Both the position numbers and the translations under genes were made by a program. Of a DNA stretch of 64,000 nt, positions 25,842-34,854 are shown one piece after another. The notes under the pieces were generated by a model. The model made no database searches and had not been told where the DNA came from. It saw only the letters and a list, made by a program, of their open reading frames with translations. The stretch's first letter is position 1; each line of letters begins with the position of its first letter. Source of the DNA: Streptomyces noursei (lineage in GTDB: Bacteria > Actinomycetota > Actinomycetes > Streptomycetales > Streptomycetaceae); the NCBI RefSeq assembly GCF_016917755.1, contig NZ_CP070326.1, positions 8,928,001-8,992,000 on the forward strand, in the 5' to 3' direction.

Positions 25842-26534
25842 CTATTCCTCCACGGCTCCACCGACACGGCGGAGGTGCCGGCGGAAGGTGTACTCCGGAT
25901 CGGCGGCGCGGCGCGCGAGGTAGTCGTCGAAGCCGGTCTGCCGGCGCAGGGTGTCGCCGGCGCGGATCCTGCGGGCCTGCTCGCGCTCGGTCTCCCGGAT
26001 GGTGCGTGCGGTGTCCAGTACGTCCGCGGCCCGGGTCGCGGGGATGAACAGCACCCCGTCGTCGTCACCGAGGACGAGGTCGTCGGCGGTGACCAGATGG
26101 GGCCCGAAGCGAGCGCTCGTCAGAGCGTCGGGCTCCCGCTCGGCGAGCCGGACCGGGCCCGGCGCACAGCGACCGTAGCTGAACACCGGGAGACCGATCT
26201 CGACCAGCTCCGGGGTGTCCCGGTGCAGTCCCCAGATGACCACGCCGGCCACTCCCGCGGCCTGCGCCTCGAGGATCAGCAGGTCGCCGACGCACGCCTC
26301 GTCCTGGCGGCCGGCGTTGTCGATGACCAGCACGTCGCCGGGCCGGACGTCGGTGAACGCCTCCAGGAAGACATCGACGCTCCCGTAGTGGCGGGCGGGA
26401 AGTGCGCGCCCGGCGACCCGCTGGCCGGGAACCACCGTGCCGATGCCGGGCGGGGCCGCGCGCAGCGGTACGCCGAGCCGGACGCAGGCATCGGCCACCA
26501 GGGGTGTGGACAGCTCGGCGAAGGTCTTGAGCAT
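25842..26534 (-). CDS. RraA-like / HMG-aldolase-like protein
   Basis: A 230-residue protein from the ATG at 26534, which has GGAGGAG upstream. It has the RraA fold pattern: LSTPLVADACVRLG at the start, then GDVLVIDN, ACVGDLLILEAQAAGVAGVVIWGLHRD. In the aldolase subgroup (4-hydroxy-4-methyl-2-oxoglutarate aldolase) the Arg-Asp pair after the glycine loop binds pyruvate and metal; RD is kept here. RNase E inhibition, the other role of the family, is unlikely in actinomycetes. Divergent from the TetR gene, whose operator may also affect it. Confidence 0.75.
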   Translation of the reverse strand: MLKTFAELSTPLVADACVRLGVPLRAAPPGIGTVVPGQRVAGRALPARHYGSVDVFLEAFTDVRPGDVLVIDNAGRQDEACVGDLLILEAQAAGVAGVVIWGLHRDTPELVEIGLPVFSYGRCAPGPVRLAEREPDALTSARFGPHLVTADDLVLGDDDGVLFIPATRAADVLDTARTIRETEREQARRIRAGDTLRRQTGFDDYLARRAADPEYTFRRHLRRVGGAVEE

Positions 26535-26716
26535 GGCGTTCTCCTCCGTTCGGTGCCGTCGCCGCCTCGGAGCGGTCGGCGCGGTCTGCGGCGAACGATG
26601 CCACGCTTCCGGCCCGTTCGGGGCCCTCATATGCGGACGGTCAACTACCGCTCCACCAAAGGCGAGTGGCCGAAAACCGCCTTATCGGCATGCCATGCCC
26701 GACCTAGCTTTGACTG

Positions 26717-26743
26717 TGTGACCAGATTCAAAATCTGGTCACA
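26717..26743. promoter_or_regulatory. Perfect 27-base TetR-type operator
   Basis: Arms TGTGACCAGATT (26717-26728) and AATCTGGTCACA (26732-26743) are exact reverse complements around a 3-base spacer. It ends 20 bases before the TetR start, in the RraA/TetR divergent spacer, so it is the probable autoregulatory site. Confidence 0.8.
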
Positions 26744-26763
26744 AACGTGGAAGGGGAAGGCAC

Positions 26764-27522
26764 GTGGAACGGGCCGAACGCGGCGAACGGATCCTGCAGG
26801 CCGCTGGAGAGCTCCTGCTCGCATGGGGCTACCGGCGCGTGACGATCGACGAGATCGCCCGCCGCGCCAAGGTCGGTAAGGGGACGGTCTACCTGCACTG
26901 GAAGACCAAGGACTCCCTACTGCTGGCCGTCGTCCTGCAAGCCAAGATGCGCAGCCTGCAGCAGCAGTTGGGACGGATGCGGGCCGATGCCCGGGCAGTC
27001 CTGCCGAGCCGGATGATGCGCGGCTACTACCAGGACTTCCTGGAGGAGCCGGTGCTCCGCGCCCTCTACACCGACGACGTCGACATCCTCGGCCGGCTCA
27101 ACGACGCCGCCAAGAAGGAATTCGCCGAGATCATCGCGTTCAACGACCAGGTCATGGTGCGCTACCTCGAAGTGCTGCGGGCGCACGGACTGCTGCGCAC
27201 CGACATCGACCTGTGGCACCAGCAATACATGTTGCTCGCCACGACCGGCGGGTTCTTCATGGCCGAGGCGATGCTGTACGACCGCGCGCCGGACGCTCCG
27301 GAGGTGCGCGGCGAGCTCCTCGCCACGACCATCCGCAGCACGTTGGAAATTCCACCGGCGGCATTCCGTACGCCGGATGTCGGGGCCGCGGCCGATGTGG
27401 ACGCCCCCCGGTGCGCGACCGCGGACGAGGCGATGGCCGCCGCCGCACGCGAGATCATCCCGCTGTACGAGCAGGTGGTGGAGCGCAGCGTCCAGGAGAT
27501 GCGTCGGCAATTGCGCGACTGA
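26764..27522 (+). CDS. TetR family transcriptional regulator
   Basis: A 252-residue protein from a GTG preceded by GGAAGGGGAAGG. Residues 5-55 are the TetR HTH (ERILQAAGELLLAWGYRRVTIDEIARRAKVGKGTVYLHWKTKDSLL, read here by its parts ILQAAGELL, RVTIDEIARRAKVGKGTVY and HWKTKDSL). The long C-terminal ligand domain is unassigned. The perfect palindrome just upstream suggests self-repression. The cytochrome P450 gene follows after 84 bases in the same direction and is probably its main target. Confidence 0.9.
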   Translation: MERAERGERILQAAGELLLAWGYRRVTIDEIARRAKVGKGTVYLHWKTKDSLLLAVVLQAKMRSLQQQLGRMRADARAVLPSRMMRGYYQDFLEEPVLRALYTDDVDILGRLNDAAKKEFAEIIAFNDQVMVRYLEVLRAHGLLRTDIDLWHQQYMLLATTGGFFMAEAMLYDRAPDAPEVRGELLATTIRSTLEIPPAAFRTPDVGAAADVDAPRCATADEAMAAAAREIIPLYEQVVERSVQEMRRQLRD

Positions 27523-27606
27523 ACACCCGGGCGGCACAAGGCCGGTGCCCGGCCGGTGCCCATCGCGCCCCCTTTCACCCCAAGGCTCATTTCACAGGAG
27601 ACGGAA

Positions 27607-28893
27607 ATGACGGAACTAGCGGAATCCCCCTTCAACCAGAACATCGGCAAACACCCCGGCGAGCCGAACGTGATGGAACCGGCCCTGCTCGCCGACCCGT
27701 TCACCGGATACGGCGAGCTGCGCGAGCAGGGGCCGGTGGTCCGTGGCCGGTTCGTGGACGACACACCGGTGTGGTTCATCACCCGCTTCGAGGAGGCCCG
27801 GGAAGCGCTGCGCGATCAGCGTTTCGCCAGCGACCCGAAATTCGCCGGAACCGGGAACGGGGAATCGCCGACCAGCCGGATGCTGGAGATGATGGGACTG
27901 CCCGAGCGCTATCGGGAATATTTTGCCGGCTTCATCCTCACCATGGACGCCCCCGACCACACCCGGCTCCGGCGGCTTGTCACCCGGGCATTCACCGCCC
28001 GCAAGATCACCGATCTGCGGCCCCGGGTGGAGGAAATAGCCGATACCTTGCTGCATCGGCTCCCCGATCACGCGGACAACGGCGTCGTCGACCTCATTCA
28101 GCACTTCGCCTATCCGTTGCCCATCACGGTCATCTGCGAACTGGTGGGAATTCCGGAGGCGGACCAGCCGCAGTGGCGCACTTGGAGTTCCCAACTCATC
28201 TCCGTACAGCCGGAATCGCTGCGCGTGGCGTTCCCGGCGATGATCGATTACATTCACGAGTTGATCCGGGAACGGCGCGGGGCACTCGCCGACGATCTGC
28301 TGAGCGAACTGATCCGGGTGCATGACGACGACGGCAGCCGGCTCAGCGACAGCGAGATGGTCACCATGGTCCTGACCCTTGTCATCGCCGGTCACGAGAC
28401 CACCGCCCATCTCATCGCCAACGGCACGGCCGCGCTGCTCACCCACCCCGATCAACTGCATCTGCTGAAGTCCGATCCGGAGCTGCTCCCCCGTGCCGTG
28501 CACGAGCTGTTGCGCTGGTGCGGTCCGGTGCAGATGACGCGGCTGCGGTACGCCGTCGAGGACGTCGAGCTGGCCGGGGTACGGATCGCGAAGGGCGAGG
28601 CCATACTGCCCCTGCTGGTCGCGGCGAACCACGACCCCCGCCACTACGCCGACCCCGCCCGGCTCGACATCACCCGCCAACCGGCGGGCCGGGCCGAGAA
28701 CCACGTCGGCTTCGGCCACGGCATGCACTACTGCCTGGGGGCCAGCCTGGCCCGCCAGGAGGGCGAAGTCGCCTTCGGCAAGCTGCTCGCGCACTACCCG
28801 GACCTGACGCTGGCGGTCGCGCCGGACACCCTCCAGCGGAACCCGCTGCCGGGCAACTGGCAGCTGGCCGCGCTGCCGCTCCGGCTGAACTGA
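27607..28893 (+). CDS. Cytochrome P450
   Basis: A 428-residue bacterial P450. The ATG follows AGGAG. The I-helix has the usual acid-alcohol pair AGHETT (Glu264, Thr265), the K-helix has ExxR in HELLRW, and the heme loop is FGHGMHYCLG with Cys376 as ligand. The sequence resembles CYP105/CYP107-type class I enzymes that hydroxylate xenobiotics or macrolides. No ferredoxin or reductase gene is adjacent, so it must borrow redox partners. Likely controlled by the TetR protein encoded upstream. Confidence 0.92.
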   Translation: MTELAESPFNQNIGKHPGEPNVMEPALLADPFTGYGELREQGPVVRGRFVDDTPVWFITRFEEAREALRDQRFASDPKFAGTGNGESPTSRMLEMMGLPERYREYFAGFILTMDAPDHTRLRRLVTRAFTARKITDLRPRVEEIADTLLHRLPDHADNGVVDLIQHFAYPLPITVICELVGIPEADQPQWRTWSSQLISVQPESLRVAFPAMIDYIHELIRERRGALADDLLSELIRVHDDDGSRLSDSEMVTMVLTLVIAGHETTAHLIANGTAALLTHPDQLHLLKSDPELLPRAVHELLRWCGPVQMTRLRYAVEDVELAGVRIAKGEAILPLLVAANHDPRHYADPARLDITRQPAGRAENHVGFGHGMHYCLGASLARQEGEVAFGKLLAHYPDLTLAVAPDTLQRNPLPGNWQLAALPLRLN

Positions 28894-28906
28894 CCGAACG
28901 GCCCGA

Positions 28907-28944
28907 GCCGGGCGGGACCTCGCCCCGACAGGGCTCCGCCCGGC
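28907..28944. terminator. Hairpin between convergent P450 and CHAT genes
   Basis: A 9-base perfect stem GCCGGGCGG / CCGCCCGGC with a 20-base loop, in the 107-base convergent gap. Probable bidirectional terminator. Confidence 0.4.
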
Positions 28945-29000
28945 AGTGCGGCCCCGGCCCGCCGGGCGACGAACGGCAGGCGGGACCTTGCGGACACGAC

Positions 29001-32000
29001 CTACGGCCCGATGTGGACATGGCCCGCCCAACGGCTCGGCAGCAGGGGTGCGTTGGCGCGGAGGGTGCGTACGGTCTCGTGGAGAGCGTGGGCGGAGGTG
29101 GTGCGGGGACTGGTGTGGAAGAGGCGGGCGGCCTCGGTGGGGTCGTCGACGGGCCAGAGGGTCGCGACGACCTGGCTGAAGCCGGCGAGGTGGAAGGCGC
29201 CGCCGAGCTGAACGGCCTCGTCGGGGGGACGGCCGGACCGAGCGGTGGCACACGCCGAGAGATAGCAGAACTCGCCGTGGGCGAGGCGGAGTCGGGAGAT
29301 CTCGGCGACGGTCAGCGGCTGGTCGTGGAGGATCAGATGGCTGCCGTAGGGGCTGGTCGGATCGGCGACCGCGTGGCAGGCGAAGTGGACGTGGGTGCTC
29401 GTGGGCAGGGCCGTCAGCACTCGGGCACGGCGAGCATCCGCACCGGTGAACAGGACGGTGTCGGGCCCGTAGTGGTCGGCGGCGACGCGGGCCTCGGTGA
29501 GGGCGCCGGCCAGGGGTGCGAAACCGGGGGTGCGGGGCAGCGCCACGACCAGGGGCACCGAGCGCCGGGGGCGCCGGCTCCGGCGGGCGGCCGTGCGGAC
29601 GGCCGCGGCGAGGGCGGCGACGGTCGGGGTGTAGGAGGGCACCGTCCGGTCCAGCAGGGAGCGTGCGCCGTCCGGGTCGTCGTGGTGGCCGGCGGCGTGC
29701 AGCGGGAGCAGGGCCAGGGGGCCGGTGGCGGACAGCCAGATGCGGGGCGGATCGGCGGGGGCCGTGGTGGCGGTGCCGTTGCGGGCGGTGGTGTGGGAGA
29801 GGTGGGTGAGGACGGGAGCCGCGGTGGTGTCCCAGAGCCACTCCAGGGTTTCGCGGAGCTGCGCCTGGGCCGTACGGCGGTCCACGGGCGGGGCGCCGGG
29901 GGCCTCGGCGGCGCGCAGCGCCTCGGCGAAGCCTGCGGCGCGGATCTCCGCCTCGGTATGCGAGAGCGCGGGCAGCGGTACGGCGGTCACTCCTCCGCTG
30001 GTCAGGATCAGCGCGTCGCAGCGCAGCGGACTGGCGTTGACCGTCACCACCGGGCCACCGGCGGCCGCCGGGCGCAGTGCGGCCAGCCGCGGCGGCTTGA
30101 GGAAGTCCGCCAGGCCCGGCAGGCGGCGGGCCTCGGCGACCACCGCGTCCCACTGTTCGGCCAGTTGGCAGCGGAGGTCGCCCGGCTCGGTGCGGGCAGT
30201 TGCCGGGGCGGTGGTCAGGGCGGTGCGCAGCTTCGCCAGCCGGTCGGCCAGCTGCGGTGCGGCGTCCCGAAGGGCTTCCTCCTCGCCGTGGAGTCCGAAT
30301 GCACGGGTCAGCAGGATGCCGCGACCCTGTTCGAGGAGTTCCAGGGCTCGCGCGGGGGCGTCGGGGCCGCCCGCCCGGAGGACCGCGGCCGCGGCGTCGG
30401 CGGCCAGGCCCTGGCCGTGCCGGGCCGGTCGCGACTCCGGTTCGCTGCCGTGCAGTGGGTGGGGCACCGCCTGCGGCAGCAGGGCGACGGCGCGCGCGTA
30501 TGCCGCGGCGGCCTCCTGGCGGCGGCCGGTGGCGGTCGCCAGCTCCGCCAGTCCGCGGTGCAGACGGATCAGCTCGCCGGGCGGGCCGGCGGCGTTCCGG
30601 GCGGTGGCCTCGGCGAAGGCGTACGCCTCCCGGATGAGCTTGGGTTCCGGCTCGTGGCCCTCGGCGTGCCGTTGGCGTTCCAACAGGGCCCCGGAGAGAT
30701 GGGAGAGCATGCCCGAGCGGAAGACGCGGTCGGGGTGGGCGGTCTCGATGGCCTCGCGCAGCAGACAGATCGCCTCGTCGAGGGCGTCCGGGCGCCCTTC
30801 CCGGCGGGCCCGTTCGCGCAGGCTGCGGGCGAGGTCGTCGAGGTGGCCGGGCCGTTGCGGGTCGTCGGCCGCGCTGACCTCCACGGCTTCGCGGTGGACC
30901 GCGATCGCCTCGCGCAGCGCAAGCGGTTCCGGGGGCCGCGATGCGCCCTGGGCAGGGAGGTCGCCCTCGGGGGAGTCGGCGCACAGGTCGTAGAGCGCGT
31001 TGCCCAAGTGGGCGAGGGCGAGCGCGAGGTCGGCGGGGTTGCCGCGGCGGGCCCGTCGCTCGTCCGCCGCCTGCCGGTACAGCTCGATGGCGTCGTCCAG
31101 CACGTCCACCAGCCCGGTGCGCCGGTACTGGGCGTGCAGCACCTCCGCGTGCGCGACGCACACCCCGTCCCGGCCCGGTGCGGGCAGCGGTTGCGGTTCG
31201 CCGCGGACCAGTTGCACCGCCTCGTCCAGCGCGGCACCGTCCCCGCTGACCCGGTGGCGCTTCACCAACAGGCCGGCCAACCGGGCCCGGTGGGACACGG
31301 CGTCCGGTGTCCCACCGGGCACGGCCCGTACCGCACCCCGGCTGGCGTCGATCGCCGCGTTGAGGTCCGACGGGGCGCCGCTGACGTCGTGGCGCAACGC
31401 CAGGTGCATGGCGAAGTCGTCGAGCCGGGGCGCCAACCGCTCGCTGTCCGGCGGGGTGTGTCGCAGTGCTTCCCTGCCACAGTCGACCGCCTCGTCGATG
31501 TCGCGCCGGTCACCGGTGTGCCGGTAGTGGTCGCCGACCACGCGGGCGTGCTGGGCGACCGCGTCGGCCCAACACGCCCCGCCGGCCGGGATGAGCAACA
31601 GCAGCTCCCGGCCGAGACGGACCGCTTCGGCCAGGGTGTGGGCGTCACCGGTGGCGCGGTAGCTCCTCTGGAGGGTGACCGTCAGCAGGCGCAACGCCCT
31701 TACGCGAACGGCATGGTGGCGGGGTGTCAGTTCGAGGAAGGGCCGGAGGGCCGCCGCGTCCCGTTCCGGTCGGCCGCCGCGTGGATCCAGCCCGCGGATC
31801 GCGGTGAGGAAGTCCTCGGAGAGCTCCTCGCGCTGTCGCAGCCCTGCGAGCACCCGGCGGCGCACCTCCCGCGGGACCCGGGGGCCGCTCAAGCGGCGCC
31901 CGGACCGCACCGCCTCCAGCACCGCGGCGGCCTCCGGCGGCACCGCGTCCCGCTCCCTGGCGTGGACGCAGGACAGCGGTTCCAAGGACGCCTCCCATTC

Positions 32001-32267
32001 CGCCTGGTGAGCGCCCTCGGGGCCGGCGACGTACTGCAGCCAGCGGGCCATGCCCACGGCGTGCAGCGCTGCGAGGTCCGAGTACCGGGCGTCGTCCATG
32101 CTGATCACCAACCGGGTGACCACCCCCTGCCGCTCCAGCGCCCGCAGCGGGGTGAGGTCGCCGCTGTCGCGGACGACAGCCACGGCTTGCCGTACCGCGA
32201 GGAGCAACCCGTCCCGTGAACCGTCCCGTGAGGGATCCCGCGCCGGATCCCGTGAAAGCTCTCGCAT
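29001..32267 (-). CDS. TPR-repeat protein with C-terminal CHAT protease domain
   Basis: A 1,088-residue protein. The ATG at 32267 is followed by a short SRDP/SRDG repeat; a longer frame upstream is not supported. Residues 230-780 are helical TPR-like repeats with recurring GD...LDEAV patterns. The last 300 residues are a CHAT domain with the caspase-like dyad: His in HFACHAVAD (about residue 965) and Cys in YLSACATA (about 1010). CHAT proteins are separase/caspase relatives, some acting as effectors in defence or cell death, for example in type III CRISPR-linked and gasdermin systems. No partner gene of those systems is adjacent, so target and trigger are unknown. Confidence 0.85.
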   Translation of the reverse strand: MRELSRDPARDPSRDGSRDGLLLAVRQAVAVVRDSGDLTPLRALERQGVVTRLVISMDDARYSDLAALHAVGMARWLQYVAGPEGAHQAEWEASLEPLSCVHARERDAVPPEAAAVLEAVRSGRRLSGPRVPREVRRRVLAGLRQREELSEDFLTAIRGLDPRGGRPERDAAALRPFLELTPRHHAVRVRALRLLTVTLQRSYRATGDAHTLAEAVRLGRELLLLIPAGGACWADAVAQHARVVGDHYRHTGDRRDIDEAVDCGREALRHTPPDSERLAPRLDDFAMHLALRHDVSGAPSDLNAAIDASRGAVRAVPGGTPDAVSHRARLAGLLVKRHRVSGDGAALDEAVQLVRGEPQPLPAPGRDGVCVAHAEVLHAQYRRTGLVDVLDDAIELYRQAADERRARRGNPADLALALAHLGNALYDLCADSPEGDLPAQGASRPPEPLALREAIAVHREAVEVSAADDPQRPGHLDDLARSLRERARREGRPDALDEAICLLREAIETAHPDRVFRSGMLSHLSGALLERQRHAEGHEPEPKLIREAYAFAEATARNAAGPPGELIRLHRGLAELATATGRRQEAAAAYARAVALLPQAVPHPLHGSEPESRPARHGQGLAADAAAAVLRAGGPDAPARALELLEQGRGILLTRAFGLHGEEEALRDAAPQLADRLAKLRTALTTAPATARTEPGDLRCQLAEQWDAVVAEARRLPGLADFLKPPRLAALRPAAAGGPVVTVNASPLRCDALILTSGGVTAVPLPALSHTEAEIRAAGFAEALRAAEAPGAPPVDRRTAQAQLRETLEWLWDTTAAPVLTHLSHTTARNGTATTAPADPPRIWLSATGPLALLPLHAAGHHDDPDGARSLLDRTVPSYTPTVAALAAAVRTAARRSRRPRRSVPLVVALPRTPGFAPLAGALTEARVAADHYGPDTVLFTGADARRARVLTALPTSTHVHFACHAVADPTSPYGSHLILHDQPLTVAEISRLRLAHGEFCYLSACATARSGRPPDEAVQLGGAFHLAGFSQVVATLWPVDDPTEAARLFHTSPRTTSAHALHETVRTLRANAPLLPSRWAGHVHIGP

Positions 32268-32704
32268 CGCGCCCCCGTTGGCCCGAGTATGAGTGACCGG
32301 ATCTCGCCCCTGCGGTCCCCACGGACATCCTTCCCCGTACGGACCCGACGGCCTCTCCAGGCAGCACAGCATAAGCCTCATCGGGAGGGCAGCCCATGGC
32401 GGCGACAAGACCTGTGGACGGCGGGGACGGCCCCGATCCGGCCACCCTCGGCTGCCGACTCGTCGCGCCGATCGGGCGGTGCACGATGACCGCGACGGCG
32501 GCGGACAGCCAAGCGGAAGGGTCCGGCCCTGGACGCTGCTGCTGCGGTAGGGCTTGGTCGTTCGGTTGAATTCGCTCATACCCCAACGGTGCCTGGCGAG
32601 GCCGGTGTTCAGCGTCGACCCGTGGTTCGGGCTTTCCGGGGCCGGGCGGTCACCCCTGGGTATGGCACTGGACCCCAGGTATGAGATCCGGCTCACACCT
32701 CGGT
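32268..32704. other. 437-base spacer between CHAT and MerR genes
   Basis: Upstream of the CHAT gene and downstream of the MerR gene. Several overlapping short frames exist on both strands but none has a ribosome site or family features. I see no RNA gene or clear repeat. Confidence 0.5.
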
Positions 32705-33190
32705 TCAGGCCGCGACGGCGGGCTCGGCGTCCGGGGCACCCTGACAGGCCGGCCGCACGGACAGGTCCGGCTGCGCGGGCAGGCTCCGCGGCTGGGCTGG
32801 CAGGTCCGGCGTCCGGGCAGGCAGGTTCGGCTGGGCGCGGAGGTCGGACAGCCGGTCCAGGAGCTGGTCGCGGACCCCGACCAGATCATTGATGCGGGCT
32901 TGGAGCAGGGCGAGCCGCTGCTCGAAGACCTCGATCTTGGGGGTGGGGTCGACGCAGGCGTGCGTGCCGGTCAACTCGTCGCGCAGACAGCCGTCGAGCA
33001 GCCGCAGATCGTCGGTCGTCAGGCCGGCGGCCAGCAGGAGCCGGATGTTGGCCACGACCCGCACGGCGCTCTCCCCGTAGCTGCGATAGCCGTTGGTGGA
33101 CCGTTCCGGGCGGAGCAGGCCCTGCTCCTCGTAGTAGCGCAGCGCCCGGGTGGTGACGCCGGTGATGCGGGCGAGTTCCCCGATGCGCAT
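32705..33190 (-). CDS. MerR family transcriptional regulator
   Basis: A 161-residue protein with the MerR winged HTH at the N-terminus (MRIGELARITGVTTRALRYYEEQG, i.e. MRIGELARITG then TTRALRYYEEQGLL), a coiled-coil at about residues 80-115, and an unusual C-terminal tail with repeated LPAQP/LPART units. There is no conserved cysteine cluster, so a metal sensor is unlikely; a drug or stress sensor fits better. The ATG follows AGGAGGGAG. Its promoter carries a dyad in the spacer (33231-33252), the usual MerR mode of activation. Confidence 0.88.
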   Translation of the reverse strand: MRIGELARITGVTTRALRYYEEQGLLRPERSTNGYRSYGESAVRVVANIRLLLAAGLTTDDLRLLDGCLRDELTGTHACVDPTPKIEVFEQRLALLQARINDLVGVRDQLLDRLSDLRAQPNLPARTPDLPAQPRSLPAQPDLSVRPACQGAPDAEPAVAA

Positions 33191-33225
33191 GGTGCTCCCT
33201 CCTGGTGGCCGCGGTCAGGAGGAAG

Positions 33226-33255
33226 CGTAAACCTTGCCGTGGACGTGAAGGTCAA
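33226..33255 (-). promoter_or_regulatory. MerR-type promoter with dyad in the spacer
   Basis: On the minus strand a -35-like TTGACC (33255-33250) and a -10-like TTTACG (33231-33226) are 18 bases apart, and the dyad ACCTT...AAGGT (33231-33252) fills the spacer. This is the classic geometry that MerR proteins untwist. It drives the MerR gene 36 bases downstream and overlaps the stop of the upstream oxidoreductase gene. Confidence 0.6.
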
Positions 33256-33878
33256 GCCAGGTCGCCGAGCGGGGTGAGGAGGACCACCGGGATGGGCCGC
33301 CCGGCGCGCTCCTGGAACGCGGCGAACTGCGGGTCGGCCGCGACCTGCCGGTCCCACAGACGGTCCCGCATCGCCCCCTCGACCTCCGTGGCGAGGGCCC
33401 GGAAGACGCGGGTGCCGACCTCCACGGTGACCTCGGGGTGCGCCGTGAGGTTGCGGTACCAGGCGGGCGGGGTGGCCGCGCCCCCGTTGGAAGGGAAGAC
33501 GGCGAGCCGGCCGTCGGCTTCGGCCAGGTAGCAGGCGGGCGTGGTGCGCGGCAGGCCCGACCTGGCCCCCGTGGTGGTCAGGAGCAGCAAGCGCTGACCC
33601 GCGAACGGGCCGCCGACGACACCCCCGTTGGCCCGGAACTCCGCGATGACACGGCGGTTGAAGGCGTTCCCGCCCGCGTTGTCCCCACTGGCACCAGGGG
33701 CGGGATCGCGGACGACGGGGGCAATGACGGCGACGGGGGCGCGCTCGACGGCCGGGGCGTCCTGGACGACGGGGGCGTCGTCGACGGCGGGACACCCGTC
33801 CACCCTGCTGTGGGTCACTGCCGTGCTGCGTGCCGCTGCCCTGCTACTGGCGGTGTGGGTGTTGCTGGTCGTGTCCAT
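33252..33878 (-). CDS. Deazaflavin (F420)-dependent nitroreductase-family protein
   Basis: A 208-residue protein. Residues 70-205 are a DUF385/Ddn split-barrel domain: FNRRVIAEFRANGG, LLLLTTTGARSG, an ACYLAE...FPSNGG segment and WYRNLTAHPEVTVEVG, the usual F420-binding fingerprints. Ddn relatives reduce nitroimidazoles, quinones or unsaturated lipids with F420H2. The first 70 residues are low-complexity, Ala/Val/Pro rich, and may be a disordered extension; an internal start near residue 60 is possible. AGGA precedes the chosen ATG. Followed closely by the MerR gene. Confidence 0.8.
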   Translation of the reverse strand: MDTTSNTHTASSRAAARSTAVTHSRVDGCPAVDDAPVVQDAPAVERAPVAVIAPVVRDPAPGASGDNAGGNAFNRRVIAEFRANGGVVGGPFAGQRLLLLTTTGARSGLPRTTPACYLAEADGRLAVFPSNGGAATPPAWYRNLTAHPEVTVEVGTRVFRALATEVEGAMRDRLWDRQVAADPQFAAFQERAGRPIPVVLLTPLGDLA

Positions 33879-33997
33879 GTTGCTGGTCCTGTTCAGGGTG
33901 CCGAGGTGTTCGGTGGTGTGAGCGCACTGGCGGTGCGTGGGACGTCCGAGAGCGGCGTGCGGTCGCGCTCGCCGCGATGCGCACAGCCACCACCCTC

Positions 33998-34021
33998 GAC
34001 CTTCACGTCGGCGTGAAGGTC
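33998..34021. promoter_or_regulatory. Second MerR-like dyad upstream of the F420 oxidoreductase gene
   Basis: GACCTTCACG-TCGG-CGTGAAGGTC, perfect 10-base arms. Its core ACCTTCACG...AAGGT is shared with the dyad in the MerR promoter, so the same regulator probably binds both. It lies 120 bases upstream of the oxidoreductase start and 88 bases before the GNAT gene. Confidence 0.55.
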
Positions 34022-34108
34022 AAGTCGCCACGATGGGCCCGTCCACCCCTCCTCCCCGCCCCCGTAATTGATTGGCGCAACTCGTCGGGCCCCACCGAAC
34101 ATCCCCCC

Positions 34109-34654
34109 ATGGACACCTTCCTGACGACCGACCGCCTGACCCTCCGGCCGTTCGCCGACACCGAGGCCGACCTCGATCTGGTGGTGGAACTCGACAGCGA
34201 CCCGGAGGTGATGCGGTACATCACCGGCGGCCGCCCGATGATCCGGGACGAGATCCGCGCCGACTCCTTCGCGCGGATGCTGCCGGGCGGCTTCTGGGCC
34301 ACGCATCTGCGCACGACCGGGGAGTTCCTCGGCTGGCACTGCCTCCGCCCGCTGGCGGACAGCCCGGCGGGCTCGGCCGATCTGGGGTACCGCCTGCGCA
34401 GGGCGGCCTGGGGCAAGGGGATCGCCACCGAAGGGGCCCTCGCCCTCATCGACAAGGGCTTCGGCGAACTGGGCCACGACCGGATCACCGCGAACACCAT
34501 GTCCGTGAACGCGGGTTCCCGTCGGGTGATGGAGAAGTGCGGACTCTCCTACGTCCGCACCTACTTCGAGGAGTGGCCCTATCGGGTCGAGGGCGACGAA
34601 GAGGGCGATGTGGAGTACGCGCTGACCCGCGAGGAGTGGTTGACGCTCCGCTAG
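34109..34654 (+). CDS. GNAT family N-acetyltransferase (RimJ/RimL type)
   Basis: A 181-residue protein starting DTFLTTDRLTLRPFADTEADLD, of the RimJ/RimL group. The acetyl-CoA loop is seen as LGYRLRRAAWGKGIATEGA and the C-terminal ANTMSVNAGSRRVMEKCGL motif follows. It acetylates an amine, either a protein N-terminus or a small molecule; the target is unknown. The ATG at 34109 has no clear ribosome site, so it may be leaderless or start elsewhere. Confidence 0.85.
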   Translation: MDTFLTTDRLTLRPFADTEADLDLVVELDSDPEVMRYITGGRPMIRDEIRADSFARMLPGGFWATHLRTTGEFLGWHCLRPLADSPAGSADLGYRLRRAAWGKGIATEGALALIDKGFGELGHDRITANTMSVNAGSRRVMEKCGLSYVRTYFEEWPYRVEGDEEGDVEYALTREEWLTLR

Positions 34655-34768
34655 GGCGCTGTCGGGCGGCGCGCACGGTGCAGACGCACGGGTCCTACGG
34701 GCTGGCACACGGGCCGCACAAGCATGGCGGACGAGCCTCACGAGCACCCGGAACGCCCCGAATACAGG

Positions 34769-34800
34769 CCGTATAGGATACAGATTCGCATCCCATACGG
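34769..34800. promoter_or_regulatory. TetR-type imperfect operator
   Basis: Arms CCGTATAGGAT and ATCCCATACGG match at 10 of 11 positions and flank a 10-base centre. It ends 54 bases before the TTG start of the TetR gene. Likely autoregulatory site. Confidence 0.5.
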
Positions 34801-34854
34801 TGTTGTACCGTGAGCCGGGTCACGTCGGCGCCTGAATGCCTGTGGAGGAAAGCG

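Noticed and set aside
27616..32219. Frames above 1,000 codons on both strands across the P450 and CHAT genes
   Set aside because: Mirror shadows of these two genes; no motif, no ribosome site.
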